DNA of 35,836 bases from a virus, in IMG/VR virus record IMGVR_UViG_3300032086_003396, positions 1-35,836 of that record; one strand, given 5' to 3'. Under the pieces are notes generated by a model. It was given only the letters and a program-made list of their open reading frames with translations, did no database searches and was not told the origin of the DNA. Numbering within the stretch: the stretch's first letter is position 1; each line of letters begins with the position of its first letter. The position numbers and the translations under genes are program-made. Positions 7,201 to 17,400 of the stretch are shown here, in pieces.

Positions 7201-8758
7201 TGGAGAATATGTTCAGCACGAGCATCCACTTACAAAAATATACAATCAAGGAACTTTTGAACTTCTACCGTCACAGCAGCTAATAACGACAGAGACAAGC
7301 GAAGCACTTTTAACTGCTGTAGAGTCTGATACATATCAAGACCTATTATTGGATTTTGGGTTTAATAGTAATACGCAAAATAACAACATGACGTTGGTTT
7401 ATCCAAAGTATATTAATCAATCTTCAAGTAATGAACAATTAAGAGTTCTTCTTAATCTGGGATTATTCTCCGAGGGTCAGTCTGCCGGAACCCAGGAGTT
7501 GGTTATTGTAGACCGGTTTGCAAGTCCGGAGGACCTAGCGGCTGCTACGTTTAATTCTTCTGTTTCAGAGTCAGAATTGTCTTTCTATCAATCTAATCAG
7601 TATGAAAATCTTAACAGCGAAGTTAGCGAAAACTTTGAACAAGGCAATTTGTATGTATCAAAATTTGCTGCTCCTTTGGCACAGAAAAGACTTGTTGAGT
7701 CCGGAGCTAGCGGGGATGTATTAGGGGAATATAAAGAGGCATATTACCAAGATTATGCTTATATCTTTGGAATTCAAGTCCAAGAGATGATCAATTACAT
7801 TTTGCGCAATGGTGTGTTTGATGCTGCCACCTTACAATCCTTAAATTTATTTACTCTAAACGAAGGATGCCCACCATCCGAATTAGCGGACTTTCTTGAT
7901 ATAGACGGCATTATAGAGCAGATGATAGAGGAATATAAGGAAGCGGCTTGTAACGGCGATGATATTCCTTTGGCATCAAAGATTAGGAACGTTATAAAAT
8001 TTGGTATGTATTTGCTTTTGGCTCAAATTCATATTGCTGAAACAATAATAAAAAACATATTTGTAATGACCGCATTTAATTTGAACAATATTTTAAGTCC
8101 GGACAGTTTCTACTTTAGATTTGCAAAGACACAAATGCTGTCCTCATTAACAAGGTATTTTGACAGTATTGAGCAGTTCCAGAACAGCCTGATAAGACAA
8201 GATTTAGTAAGTTACTTCAATCTTAAAATACAAAGACAATCTGTCATTAATAAAGGTGGAATAACTTATGCCGATGGAACTGTTGCGTTCCCAACTGGAA
8301 CCGAGTTCTCCGTGACTGACGAGGATACTTTTGTTGGATTTGATGATATCATTGATTATTTGGTTAATGATAGATTGCAAAGAAGCCGACAGTCTATTAA
8401 TAATGCATTGCAAAAAGCAATACCGGGCAAGAAAAGGGCTTCCTTTGCTGAAGCGCTGTTGAGCCAAATTCCGGTTATTAAATATGACAGTGCCATCCCA
8501 GCGATAGACGCGCCTGAACGTAACACTTGGGAGACCAATCTTAAAAATGAAGTTATTAGAGACTTATTTGATAGTAGAGAAGGATTTTACATCTTAAAAT
8601 CCAGCAGTACATCAGCCTTCACGGTGTCTAATCTAAAGGTATATTCTTTATGGTGCTATATTAATCAAAATTCTGACCCCGAAAATATGCTTTTCAATGT
8701 AATCAATCAAATAGCTACGGAAGTTGAAGGCATAGAAATTGCCGAGGAGATCTCATAA
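4277..8758 (+). CDS. Large virion structural protein of unknown function (1493 aa)
   Basis: One uninterrupted frame of 4.5 kb; the ATG at 4277 lies two bases after the previous stop and lacks a strong ribosome site, suggesting coupling. No enzyme family is recognised. Visible features: a mixed N-terminal region with a Cys-containing acidic loop (DNCDPDETCGDN, about 75-87); long helical stretches with hydrophobic faces (about 515-545, AIIDAVQQIVLEVIKKLAELL); a beta-like, threonine/serine- and histidine-rich segment around 920-990 carrying HTH, HSN and HEH; and a hydrophobic helical segment near 1230-1270. Its size, place between spike and gp25/gp6 genes, and lack of motifs suggest a baseplate or hub component. 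A tape measure is less likely because long uniform coiled coil is absent. Confidence 0.6.
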   Translation: MAEILLTQKYQSKDFNIPFYESQTQTYRVKIKVDKINSNDELNDRRDNLVTLGFQEFITSFIPEFYSYLFDEDYFEDNCDPDETCGDNILDVARNLENELKEQISIESWFDTSPPSSKSIVILRTSFDFDSKREQLEADKNMPLYEPNLLFFNNQQNLAGPIAETTLTVGTIGSENKLLNNGLRTFDAQYKGFEGQIELNVDFGYMSIAATKILNIIVTELTKQTRIQTPSYNFSEADTVTLFFGKNANNQLAIYGMNYLLIEESIQSQPLKIGYFSIAKYNKLLQDPLTLAILRNYRQLLDSIQTTKDNRSNYSFFDFLDNDEVRDSLAFTESIFNNFNPQPKKDLDNELLRVASEQGLIDINNTEALEKGFTTFFTSEEIQKIKQQVAENPDVYKRVAAAQKAKVLNTGVEVTKVIGNFLDQGPMGLVEKANPQLAYLFRQLGIDELAREAFLCLTFGLNVEAGRINQAVQNSLVRASSSIYYPPDKPKSAPISKPKIDLELLKPFSISGPLWPEIEKAIIDAVQQIVLEVIKKLAELLRENCNLNTPRSTDYGSNDLTDFIENNPNPENSLLPIVGAGSGIDQIASKNKMSNQQIFDYLSSLSSILSSIDICILFLNREDASDDLIDRIIEFNQNYSLEVVRTDLVSRSAIMGFFADLSAIVDVTDLCNQIANELYNINQDNVCLTEGDLQDENVQELLDLIENGLVVEPPSFDLDCPDSKFLDPTIQKSIPETFNALAESIQLQFISSAESAKEILLEPVLKNDSRVLNDLKNAGITGSIGPSIDPTFLAAIVSALQSVSNITNLEEACPTVDIPELLGFDAAAGVGAVSQALKVVAGTFSDPNFANAINGIGEKINQLSGSETAGNPVFTTYQFNQAFLNNFKNYIDMTTFNDDTPHNTPAIQPVAPYSTRTEKFYTSTAGSSYTFTTISSTEHTHGFVNFPDLDPVVHSNTEAAADIANDSIHEVTMPDGEYVQHEHPLTKIYNQGTFELLPSQQLITTETSEALLTAVESDTYQDLLLDFGFNSNTQNNNMTLVYPKYINQSSSNEQLRVLLNLGLFSEGQSAGTQELVIVDRFASPEDLAAATFNSSVSESELSFYQSNQYENLNSEVSENFEQGNLYVSKFAAPLAQKRLVESGASGDVLGEYKEAYYQDYAYIFGIQVQEMINYILRNGVFDAATLQSLNLFTLNEGCPPSELADFLDIDGIIEQMIEEYKEAACNGDDIPLASKIRNVIKFGMYLLLAQIHIAETIIKNIFVMTAFNLNNILSPDSFYFRFAKTQMLSSLTRYFDSIEQFQNSLIRQDLVSYFNLKIQRQSVINKGGITYADGTVAFPTGTEFSVTDEDTFVGFDDIIDYLVNDRLQRSRQSINNALQKAIPGKKRASFAEALLSQIPVIKYDSAIPAIDAPERNTWETNLKNEVIRDLFDSREGFYILKSSSTSAFTVSNLKVYSLWCYINQNSDPENMLFNVINQIATEVEGIEIAEEIS

Positions 8759-8767
8759 GGAAAAGAT

Positions 8768-10699
8768 ATGGCAAACTACGGAAATTATATTTTAACTAAA
8801 GAACAAATTGATTCCCTCGTAAGCAAGGGATTGCTTTTTGATGATCTGGCACAAGGGAGCATAACAGATAAATTTAATCGCGGCGATGGCGACATTAGCC
8901 CGGACAATAATGTTAAAATTCAGTCCACACTCCAAAATCGCAACACTCCTGTTAGGACACTGTGGGCAAAAGTATTAATACACTTTAACAATTATCTTCG
9001 CGGAAACAGCGGCACCATAGATTTCGAAGTTGATCTTGGAACAGGCCCCAGTTCAGTTTTAAGTTATGACGGTAGTCAATATTTGGATGTTAGGCATCTT
9101 GAAATATATGAACATGATGAAAATGATGTACCAACTCTTCGGAACCCTAATGCGCCGACTGTCAGAGACCGCGGCGAACAAATATTAGACGCCTATTATA
9201 ATAATTGGAACGAAGCCAGAGGTAAGATTACAGACCCAAATGTACGTGCTCCATGGGGAACAGGTCGGCAAGTTTTTGGTCAGAAACAACGCCGCGCCGA
9301 GGGATTCCCATTGCGTCCAGTGCTGGGGTCGGTTGAGAAGGTAATTGAGCAGACTGTTGACGGAAATACATTTCAGAATACAAGATATTATTTTGACGAT
9401 GTTAGCCCTGGCCAAATTGATGGGTTTATTGACGCATCTCTTCAGCCCGCTAGCGGCACTGGTGGTCGTTTCAAATTAGATCCTGGCTCGCTTACAGACT
9501 GGTATATTTATGCGCTTTGGGCTAAATTGGTAGCTCTTCATACCTCCTTGTATGGGCACAACGTTGGAAGTGGCTACGATCGCATGCCGATGGTTGTTGA
9601 TGCCTCCGACGCTGCGCCCCGACCATCCGGCAACCCGGTAACGGCAGCAAGATTATTTATAAACATTGTTCGTGGAATCGATTCGCCGGAGGGAGGTCTG
9701 TGGCATGATAGATTAAATCAAACTAATTTGGCTCAAGAAGCCTTCGATGCCGCCGAACAAGCGGCTCAACAGCAAGAAGTAGAAGAAGCAGCTGCTGCAG
9801 GATTCACAGTTATTAGCCTACCAAGGAGTGTTAAAGGGCAAATACTTTCTGATCAAAACAATGCTGCAAATAGATTTTTTACAAATACGTTTAACAGCGA
9901 ACTCATCGCGATGGTGCCTTTGATTTATAATTTCTACTTAACATCTGAATATTTTTCAGGAATTGATGAGGCATTTCAAAATCCAAAAGATAGAGTAATA
10001 GACATTATTATTTCTACGATAGCGAATGATAATAATTTTGATTCTACTCCGGATCTTCGTCGTCCTACAGCCAATTCCACAATCTCTAATGCTACCGGTC
10101 AAGATCAACAAGCAGCATTTAATTCAGCCGCCCGTGACTTTATTCTAAAGATGCTAATCAAGACCCCAATTGATATTCTAAAAGGCTTGGTGGAATTGGT
10201 TGACCCGCACGTTGCTATATCAAAAGTTATTAAAACAGGTACAGGGTTTGCGTTTAACGAGTTAGCAGGGGTCATTGACACCGTCACACCAACGCTAAAT
10301 GAACAGATAGCGCAAGAAACAAGTGACGCTATTCAACCAAACCTTAATGGGGAAGACTTAGTAAGTTTGTTACTTTGTATTGTTGACGCTGCGATGAAGC
10401 AGATTCCAGAAGCTCCCCCGCCCGCACCACCAATACCAGAAAACTTCTTCCCGAGAGTTTCTATAGATGGCATAGATTTCACTGGCACTGTATCTGGAAT
10501 GCTTATGATGCCGCCATCTCCTCTAGGGTTAATTTATCTGTTATTGGAACTACTTAAGAATGATGTCACAAATCAAACTGAAAATGTTTCGAACGCTAAT
10601 ACAGAAAGTGCCGATGCAGTCGAATGCACTCCAGAGCCGCAGAACCTCTTGCCAGAACCTTGTGACGATATTGTGACGATACAGGATGATATAGGATAA
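8768..10699 (+). CDS. Virion structural protein of unknown function (643 aa)
   Basis: Start at 8768 follows TAAGGAAAAG, a good ribosome site. N-terminal residues 1-300 are mixed and aromatic-rich (TDWYIYALWAKLVALHTSLY). A short alanine/glutamine/glutamate helix lies near 320-345, then a region with hydrophobic helices (LIKTPIDILKGLVELVDPH, about 463-480), a proline-rich linker (EAPPPAPPIPENFF, about 550-565), a second hydrophobic segment (PSPLGLIYLLLELLK) and an acidic tail with Cys. Hydrophobic segments of this kind in phage structural proteins need not be membrane spans. Located directly before gp25, so probably baseplate. No family assigned. Confidence 0.58.
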   Translation: MANYGNYILTKEQIDSLVSKGLLFDDLAQGSITDKFNRGDGDISPDNNVKIQSTLQNRNTPVRTLWAKVLIHFNNYLRGNSGTIDFEVDLGTGPSSVLSYDGSQYLDVRHLEIYEHDENDVPTLRNPNAPTVRDRGEQILDAYYNNWNEARGKITDPNVRAPWGTGRQVFGQKQRRAEGFPLRPVLGSVEKVIEQTVDGNTFQNTRYYFDDVSPGQIDGFIDASLQPASGTGGRFKLDPGSLTDWYIYALWAKLVALHTSLYGHNVGSGYDRMPMVVDASDAAPRPSGNPVTAARLFINIVRGIDSPEGGLWHDRLNQTNLAQEAFDAAEQAAQQQEVEEAAAAGFTVISLPRSVKGQILSDQNNAANRFFTNTFNSELIAMVPLIYNFYLTSEYFSGIDEAFQNPKDRVIDIIISTIANDNNFDSTPDLRRPTANSTISNATGQDQQAAFNSAARDFILKMLIKTPIDILKGLVELVDPHVAISKVIKTGTGFAFNELAGVIDTVTPTLNEQIAQETSDAIQPNLNGEDLVSLLLCIVDAAMKQIPEAPPPAPPIPENFFPRVSIDGIDFTGTVSGMLMMPPSPLGLIYLLLELLKNDVTNQTENVSNANTESADAVECTPEPQNLLPEPCDDIVTIQDDIG

Positions 10700-10715
10700 A
10701 GGGAGGATTTTGTAA

Positions 10716-11114
10716 ATGGCTTCTGGATTATCACCGCAGCTACCGCTTGTTGTAAGTGAAGTTTTTGGTGCTTATAACTTAAATACAAATTTTGAGGATT
10801 TAGCAAGACAAAACCTTAAAATGCTTATTTTGACCATCCCGGGCGAAAGGATAATGGATCCTAATTTCGGTGTTGGCTTAAGAAGGTATTTATTCGAACT
10901 AAACGGTAGCAATACTTATTCTGCCATCTCCTCAAAAATTAACGAGCAGGTTCAAAGATATTTGAATTATATCCAGATAGACGACATACAGTTTCAAATT
11001 CCTGAAGGAAACCCTGATTTGTTTCCGCATAATCTTTCTGTCTCAATATCTTTCACAATATTGCCACTTCAATTGTCGACATTGCTACAAATTGATGTTG
11101 ACCAACCTATTTAG
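10716..11114 (+). CDS. 25: gp25-like baseplate wedge protein (132 aa)
   Basis: Clear member of the GPW/gp25 family: the diagnostic block lies at residues about 34-61 with LKMLILTIPGERIMDPNFG and then VGLRRYLFE, followed by a helix (INEQVQRYLNYI) and a beta hairpin C-terminus (NLSVSISFTIL). In contractile tails gp25 joins the sheath-side baseplate core and is part of the conserved wedge with gp6 and gp7. Length agrees with T4 gp25 (132 aa). GGGAGG upstream gives a strong ribosome site. It is followed 11 bases later by the gp6-like gene, matching the P2 W-J order. Confidence 0.9.
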   Translation: MASGLSPQLPLVVSEVFGAYNLNTNFEDLARQNLKMLILTIPGERIMDPNFGVGLRRYLFELNGSNTYSAISSKINEQVQRYLNYIQIDDIQFQIPEGNPDLFPHNLSVSISFTILPLQLSTLLQIDVDQPI

Positions 11115-11125
11115 AGAAATAAATT

Positions 11126-12925
11126 ATGGCCAAAAAATTACAACCAATTGATTACACAAGTCGAGACTTTGATTCTATTCGCAGAGATTTAGAGAACTAC
11201 GCGAAAAGATACTACCCCGATTCGTACAAAGACTTTAACAAAGCCTCTTTTGGCTCCTTGATGTTGGATACAGTCTCCTACATCGGAGACATTCTATCGT
11301 TTTACTTGGATTACCAAACAAACGAATCGTTCCTAGAGACATCAATTGAATATAACAATGTTGTTCGTCTAGCGCGCCAGATGGGGTTCAAGTTAAATAC
11401 AAGCCCTTCATCCTATGGAATTTTAACTTTTTATATTCAGGTGCCCTCCGACAATAATACAGCAGGACCTAATTTAGATTATGCGCCCGTTCTTCGTGCC
11501 GGATCAATTCTATCCTCAACGGGCGGGGGTCTATACACTCTAATAGAAGATGTAGATTTCTCTGTATCAACAAACCAAGTGGTTGTAGGAACTGTTGATT
11601 CTACGACAGGAAACCCAACAAACTTTGTCATCAGAGCACAGGGTCGTGCCGTTTCCGGTAGAACCTTGTTTAAGGAAGTTGAGATTGGTAACTTCCAGAG
11701 ATTTTTAAGAGTTGATTTGGAAACCTCAAGAGTTGCAGAGGTTCTATCTGTCTCGGACTCGGAAGGGCACGAATATGTTGAGGTTGACCATCTTTCTCAA
11801 AATGTTATTTACAAAGCGATCCGCAACACGAACACAGCCACCAACTCAACAGTTGTAAATCTTCTTAAAGCGGTTCCTGTAGCAAGAAGATTCGTTGTCG
11901 AAAGAGAAGGACAAGCAACTTATTTGCAGTTTGGTTATGGTTCAGATTCAGAATTGCTTTCAAATTCAATCGCAGATCCAACGAATCTCGTTTTGGACTT
12001 AAACGGACGAGATTACATTACGGACCTAGACTTTGATCCAACGAATCTAATCAGCACAGATAAGTTTGGTATTGCCCCCTCCAACACAACCTTGAGAGTC
12101 GGCTACAGAGTCAATTTAAATAATGACGTAAATGCCGCTGTGAATACAATTGTTGGAGTTGATAGACCGCTATTTAGATTCGCATCCCAAGGATCCTTGT
12201 CGCAGGCTATTAGAAATACGGTCATTTCCTCAATAGAGGTTTTGAACGAAGAGCCATTTGTTGGCGATATTTCACTACCCTCTTCAGACGAGATTAAGCA
12301 AAGAGTCTTTGGATTCTACGCAACACAGAACAGGGCTGTAACAATTCAGGATTACCAGTCTATCTGCTATGGCATGCCAGCTAAATTTGGATCTATTAAG
12401 AGAGCGGCAGTTGTGAGGGACTTTGATGAGTTCAGAAGAAACTTAAATGTCTATGTTATTTCAGAGGACACAAGTGGAAAATTGCTTCCAGCCAACGTAA
12501 CTCTCAAAAATAACTTAAGAAATTGGCTTTTGCAGTATAAAGTAGTAAATGACACAATTGATATTTTAGATGCTCAAATTGTTAACTTTGGAATTAATTA
12601 TGTCGTTGCGGTGGATCTAAATGCAAACCGCTTTACAGTAATCAACAGAGCTAACGCAGCTTTGAGAGATTATCTTTTGAAAAACCAATATGAGATTGGC
12701 GAATCGATTTTGATAACAGATTTCTACAAAGTTCTCCAAAAGGTCAACGGAATTATCGATGTTATTGATTTGGAGATAGTTGGAAAATCTGGCGTCTCCT
12801 ACGCATCTTCTTCATTCGATTTTGAGGAACGGTTGTCGGCTGATGGACGTAGAATAGAAGGCGAAAATAACGCAATCTTTGAACTTAAGTTTCCAAATGT
12901 GGATATTAAGGGAGCTATCCAGTAA
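11126..12925 (+). CDS. 6: gp6/J-like baseplate wedge protein (599 aa)
   Basis: Baseplate J family: N-terminal IDYTSRDFDSIRRDLENY, then FGSLMLDTVSYIGDILSFY and YQTNESFLETS (within residues 5-75) are the characteristic opening of T4 gp6-like and P2 J-like proteins. A middle beta domain follows, with the usual later segment around residues 395-410 (FYATQNRAVTIQDYQSICY) and a C-terminal alpha/beta part (LQKVNGIIDVIDLEIVGKS). The length is somewhat shorter than T4 gp6 (660 aa). gp6 dimers form the ring that holds wedges together around the hub. Its stop overlaps the next start (TAATG). Confidence 0.88.
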   Translation: MAKKLQPIDYTSRDFDSIRRDLENYAKRYYPDSYKDFNKASFGSLMLDTVSYIGDILSFYLDYQTNESFLETSIEYNNVVRLARQMGFKLNTSPSSYGILTFYIQVPSDNNTAGPNLDYAPVLRAGSILSSTGGGLYTLIEDVDFSVSTNQVVVGTVDSTTGNPTNFVIRAQGRAVSGRTLFKEVEIGNFQRFLRVDLETSRVAEVLSVSDSEGHEYVEVDHLSQNVIYKAIRNTNTATNSTVVNLLKAVPVARRFVVEREGQATYLQFGYGSDSELLSNSIADPTNLVLDLNGRDYITDLDFDPTNLISTDKFGIAPSNTTLRVGYRVNLNNDVNAAVNTIVGVDRPLFRFASQGSLSQAIRNTVISSIEVLNEEPFVGDISLPSSDEIKQRVFGFYATQNRAVTIQDYQSICYGMPAKFGSIKRAAVVRDFDEFRRNLNVYVISEDTSGKLLPANVTLKNNLRNWLLQYKVVNDTIDILDAQIVNFGINYVVAVDLNANRFTVINRANAALRDYLLKNQYEIGESILITDFYKVLQKVNGIIDVIDLEIVGKSGVSYASSSFDFEERLSADGRRIEGENNAIFELKFPNVDIKGAIQ

Positions 12926-14451
12926 TGGCAATTTTAAGATATACTGCCAGTGCAGATAATACGATCACAAATGCTTTTGAAGCCGATTTGGTTACAAGAG
13001 GTACAGGCTCTAATATGGGCTATGCTGATTCACTTGAGGTCTTCTCGATCTATGGCCAAGAGTCGGGATCCAATGGACAATCACAAGAACTTTCAAGAAT
13101 TCTAATTCAATTTCCAGTAAATCAGATCTCTACTGACAGAACTGCAGGCACAATCCCAGCATCTGGTTCCGTATCGTTCTACCTTAAGATGTTCAATGCT
13201 GAACATCCATTCACGCTCCCGCAAGACTTTAATTTGGTTGTTGCTCCGATATCGCGATCTTGGTCAGAAGGCACGGGACTTGATATGGATAACTATCAAG
13301 ATATAGGTGTCTCCAATTGGTTAAAGTCTGATTCGAGCACGTCTTGGTCCAGCGTCGGAGGTGATTATCTATCTCAAGACAATTACAATGTTAGATTTGA
13401 AAAAGGTTATGAGAACCTAGAAGTCGATGTTACAACTGTTGTAGAAAACTGGATTACGGGTGCAGCTGGCGGCGAGTACAACAATTACGGATTCGGTATT
13501 CGATTGACTGCCTCACAGGAAGCTTATTTTTCATCATCTCTCGGTACAGACTCTGGCTCTGTAATCCAGAATACAGTAGGGGCAACCCAATCGTATTACA
13601 CAAAGAAATTCTTTGCTCGCTCAAGTGAGTTCTTCTTTAAGCGCCCGGTCCTTGAGGCACGTTGGGATTCCCGCACAATGGATGACAGAGAAAACTTCTT
13701 CTTCTCATCGTCCAGAGCACCTGCATCTGAAAACTTAAACACTTTGCAGCTTTACAACTACATCAAGGGTCGCCTTCGCAACATTCCATCAGTTGGCACA
13801 GGAAGCATTCTTGTTTCGTTTTACTCAAGCTCCAACGGTTCTCCGACTGGTTCAAAGTTATCTCTTCAGGCTGGCGGCAGCACCGTCTCTACGGGCGATA
13901 GAAACGCTACAGGCAGTTATGTGAGCACAGGCATCTATTCGTGCGATATATCGCTTACGGCGGCTGCTACGCCCTTACAGGAGATACACGATGTATGGCA
14001 CTTTGGTGGGGTCGAATTCTTTACTGGCTCTTTCTTCCCAGAGTTGATGCCGACTTATGACAGCGCCCCGACATTTAACAGGATTACCTCTTGTAAGAAT
14101 CTCAAAAAGATATATTCCGCAAGAGATACGGCAAGATTTAGATTTTTCGTTCGTGACAGGAATTGGTCTCCGACTATCTATACCGTCGCAACTGCCAATA
14201 ATCCAACCGACATCATCGAGAGCGCTTCATACAGCGTTTACCGAGTTACGGATAACTTGGCAGCAATTCCATATGGTACAGGATCCGACTTAAGCACTTA
14301 CTTGTCATACGATAAGGAAGGTAATTTCTTTGACTTGGACATGTCGCTTCTAGAACCAGACTACATGTATGAGATAAGATTGTCTTATTACAACGACAGT
14401 ATTGGCGACTGGCAAGAGCAACCTCAAACGTTTAAATTTCGAGTTGAATGA
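12925..14451 (+). CDS. DNRLRE-like domain baseplate/fibre protein (508 aa)
   Basis: Start overlaps the gp6 stop; AAGGGAG upstream at about 12908. Residues about 1-190 look like a DNRLRE-type beta-sandwich: LSRILIQFPVNQI, then a signature pair VDVTTVVENWITG and YGFGIRLTAS. These domains occur in surface and fibre proteins. The middle is serine/glycine/threonine-rich and beta-like (TGSILVSFYSSSNGSPTGS), and the last 100 residues read as an Ig-like strand pattern (SASYSVYRVTD, YMYEIRLSYYND, TFKFRVE). It separates gp6 from the gpI-like giant protein, so it may be a wedge-attached decoration or fibre-anchoring protein. No catalytic motif is visible. Confidence 0.6.
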   Translation: MAILRYTASADNTITNAFEADLVTRGTGSNMGYADSLEVFSIYGQESGSNGQSQELSRILIQFPVNQISTDRTAGTIPASGSVSFYLKMFNAEHPFTLPQDFNLVVAPISRSWSEGTGLDMDNYQDIGVSNWLKSDSSTSWSSVGGDYLSQDNYNVRFEKGYENLEVDVTTVVENWITGAAGGEYNNYGFGIRLTASQEAYFSSSLGTDSGSVIQNTVGATQSYYTKKFFARSSEFFFKRPVLEARWDSRTMDDRENFFFSSSRAPASENLNTLQLYNYIKGRLRNIPSVGTGSILVSFYSSSNGSPTGSKLSLQAGGSTVSTGDRNATGSYVSTGIYSCDISLTAAATPLQEIHDVWHFGGVEFFTGSFFPELMPTYDSAPTFNRITSCKNLKKIYSARDTARFRFFVRDRNWSPTIYTVATANNPTDIIESASYSVYRVTDNLAAIPYGTGSDLSTYLSYDKEGNFFDLDMSLLEPDYMYEIRLSYYNDSIGDWQEQPQTFKFRVE

Positions 14452-14461
14452 TAATTAAAGT

Positions 14462-17400
14462 ATGAGTCTTAAAAAGTATTTTGAAATTACCGAGAACATC
14501 AAGGCGCTCTCCGGTAAAACAGCAGATGATATAGGCTCTCAAGTAGAGTCTGTTGCTTATCATGAACAGGATATCCTTAACGAGGAAAGGTTTATACCAA
14601 GAGTAAACTTTTCTGACCCGGCTAATTTTGCTCGTTATGGTTCAGCTGTAGAATACTACGACCAGTCAATAAAAAGAATTTATAACGAATATCCTTATGA
14701 CGGCTCCTTAAGGGAAAAACTAGAGTGGCGTAATAAATCGACTTACATTGATTTACACATCTTCGACAACCTTTACCCAAGAACAAATGGTTACGTTATC
14801 TTATCCGCTGATGGGTGGGGTACGCAAACTTCAACAGCAGATGGCTACGGACTTTCAAGTGATTTAGAATACATCTATGTAGAAGGTGGACCAAATCCAA
14901 ACCCAAACGGTAATTCGCCAAAATCTACAAAGTTTACGGGCTCAAACTACTACGAACCAGATAAAAACAGAGGCTCAAATTTAGAATTTGATTTGGCATC
15001 TCAAGGTGCTTCATTAGAGTTCTGGCTTAACAAGTCTACGTTCATTACGGGCTTAACAGAAAAAGAGGTTATTTTTGATCTTTGGAATGGAGAGCTATCT
15101 TCTTCTGCTACTTACCTTCGCTTTAGGTTGGAACTAACAGGTGCGGCTGATGGATCTGATCCTTTCCTGCTGACGGTTCTCTCCGGCACCACTGGTTTTT
15201 CACAGCAAAGTATCGCTGCTTCTACTTTTACGACTGCTTCGGTAGCTGACGGAAATTGGCACCATTATGCTGTTTCAGTCAAGTCGGCTTCCGCGGGCGT
15301 CACGACAAGATTTTATGTTGATGGAAATCTAAACAACGAATCAACATTAGGAACCACGGGAATCAACAATACAGATAGCTCTGCTTTAAGAGCTTACGTT
15401 GGCGCTCTCATAACGTCCCCATCTGGATCGTCAGCCGCAGTCGGTGCCGGTAAATTATCTGGCTCTATTGACGAATTGAGATATTGGAAGACACAGAGGT
15501 CTTCTAAAGAAATCGGGCGCTTCTGGTTTACACAGGTGGGAGGAGGCGTCAACACAGACCCAACTCCATTTACGACAACGGAGGAGTCAGCAAACGTAGA
15601 TCTTGGTGTATATTTCAAGTTCAATGAAGGTATTACAGGCAGAACTTCAACAGATAGCACAGTTCTAGATTACTCTGGTCGTTTTTCAAATGGTGCTTGG
15701 ACTGGTTACGGAGCCAATTCTAGAAACACCGGATCTGCTATAGTCTTATCAAATGCGGCCATAAGTGAGTTCCGCGACCCGATTATTTATTCTTTCCATC
15801 CGGATGTTGTATCGCTGTCGGCAGATCTAGAAACTTCGGGTTCTGCGCACGATGTAAACAATAACGCATCCATTTACAATTCAATACCTTCTTGGATTAC
15901 AGAAGAGGATGTAGAGGGTACGAGCAATGTCAAGTATCTCACCCAGATAATTTCAAGCTATTTTGATACCTTGCATCTTCAAATTGAAAGTTTGAATCAT
16001 CTTAAGGACATTCAATACCCAAGCGGTAGCGATAAACCACTTCCATTCGCGGAAAAACTTCTTTCTTCTTATGGGTTTGTAGCACCAGAGATTTTCCTAG
16101 ATGCCGATGTTCTAGAGAAGTTGGCAGACAGAAGTGAAGATAGGGTTTATGAGAAATCTCTTCACGATGTTAAAAACATTATTTACCAAAACATCTACAA
16201 TAACCTTAACTACATTTATAAGTCAAAGGGAACTGAAAAAGCATTTAGAAACCTTATCCGCTGTTTTGGTATTGACGATGAATTAGTCAAATTCAACATT
16301 TATGCAAACAATGTTGAATATGAGATGCGAAACAATAGAAGAAGTATTATTGTTGGAGATAAGTTTGCTAACTTTAACACCGCGGCAGGGCAGAGCGCTA
16401 CGGTTTACAATTACACTGACGCATCAAATGCTAATTCTGTTGGTTTTATTACATCAAGTTCGGGCTTGACAGACGGTTATGCTACGACACTAGAAGCTGA
16501 AATTCTATTCCCTAAAAAGTTAGACGAAACCTCTATCGTTTATGTTGACACAAACACAATTAGCGCATCTCTATTTGGTGTCCACGGCACAGTAGGTTCG
16601 GGAACAGACACAACTTGGGCTTCTCCTGATGCGGTAAACTTCCAAGTTTTTGCTGTTAGAGACGAGCTAAAGTCAACAAATGTTAAGTTTGTTTTGACCG
16701 GTACCGCTGGTGGCTATGTCCCAGAAATTTCATCTTCCTTATATGAGGAAGTGTATGACAACACTAGATGGAATTTAGCTGTAAGAGTCAAGCCAGAGCA
16801 GTTCCCCTTAAAAGGATTTGTATCTGGTACAAACTCTAATTATGTTGTTGAACTTCATGGTGTCCAAGTGGAGGCCGGCGAGGTCCTTCATGAGTTCACA
16901 GTCTCTGGTACTATAGCGAGTCCTCCCGCAGGTTTTGTGACAGGGAGTAAGAGAGTATTTGTTGGTGCGCACAGAACTAACTTTACGGGCGCCCTTCTCC
17001 AGACATCGGATGTCAAAGTAAATGCATGCCGCTACTGGCTAGATTACATTGAAGATGGCGCCTTAAGAGGGCACTTGCTCGATACAGAAAATTATGGAGC
17101 CGCCCAGCCGCATCTTTACGCTTATCCTTTTGATACAACCGCCTCATACGGAGAAATTACAAAGTTTGATACTCTAGTATTTGACTGGGAGTTCTTGACT
17201 AATACTGGCTCCAATGCTAGCGGACAGTTTATCGTTGACGATATAAGTTCTGGTTCTGCTGCACTAACAAGATTTGGAGATTTAGGAAATATCCTAAACA
17301 AGCAGTACACTGCTAGAGGAGACTTTTTCCAAGCATCTTCTACAAATGCAATTGATAAAGACTTTGTTGTTTCTTCAAAATTGAATCTTCCTGAAAATAT

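Noticed and set aside
4277-8758. Tape measure protein
   Set aside because: The length would suit, but the sequence is mixed with beta-like and polar segments, lacks long coiled coil, and sits inside the baseplate cluster rather than after tail tube genes.
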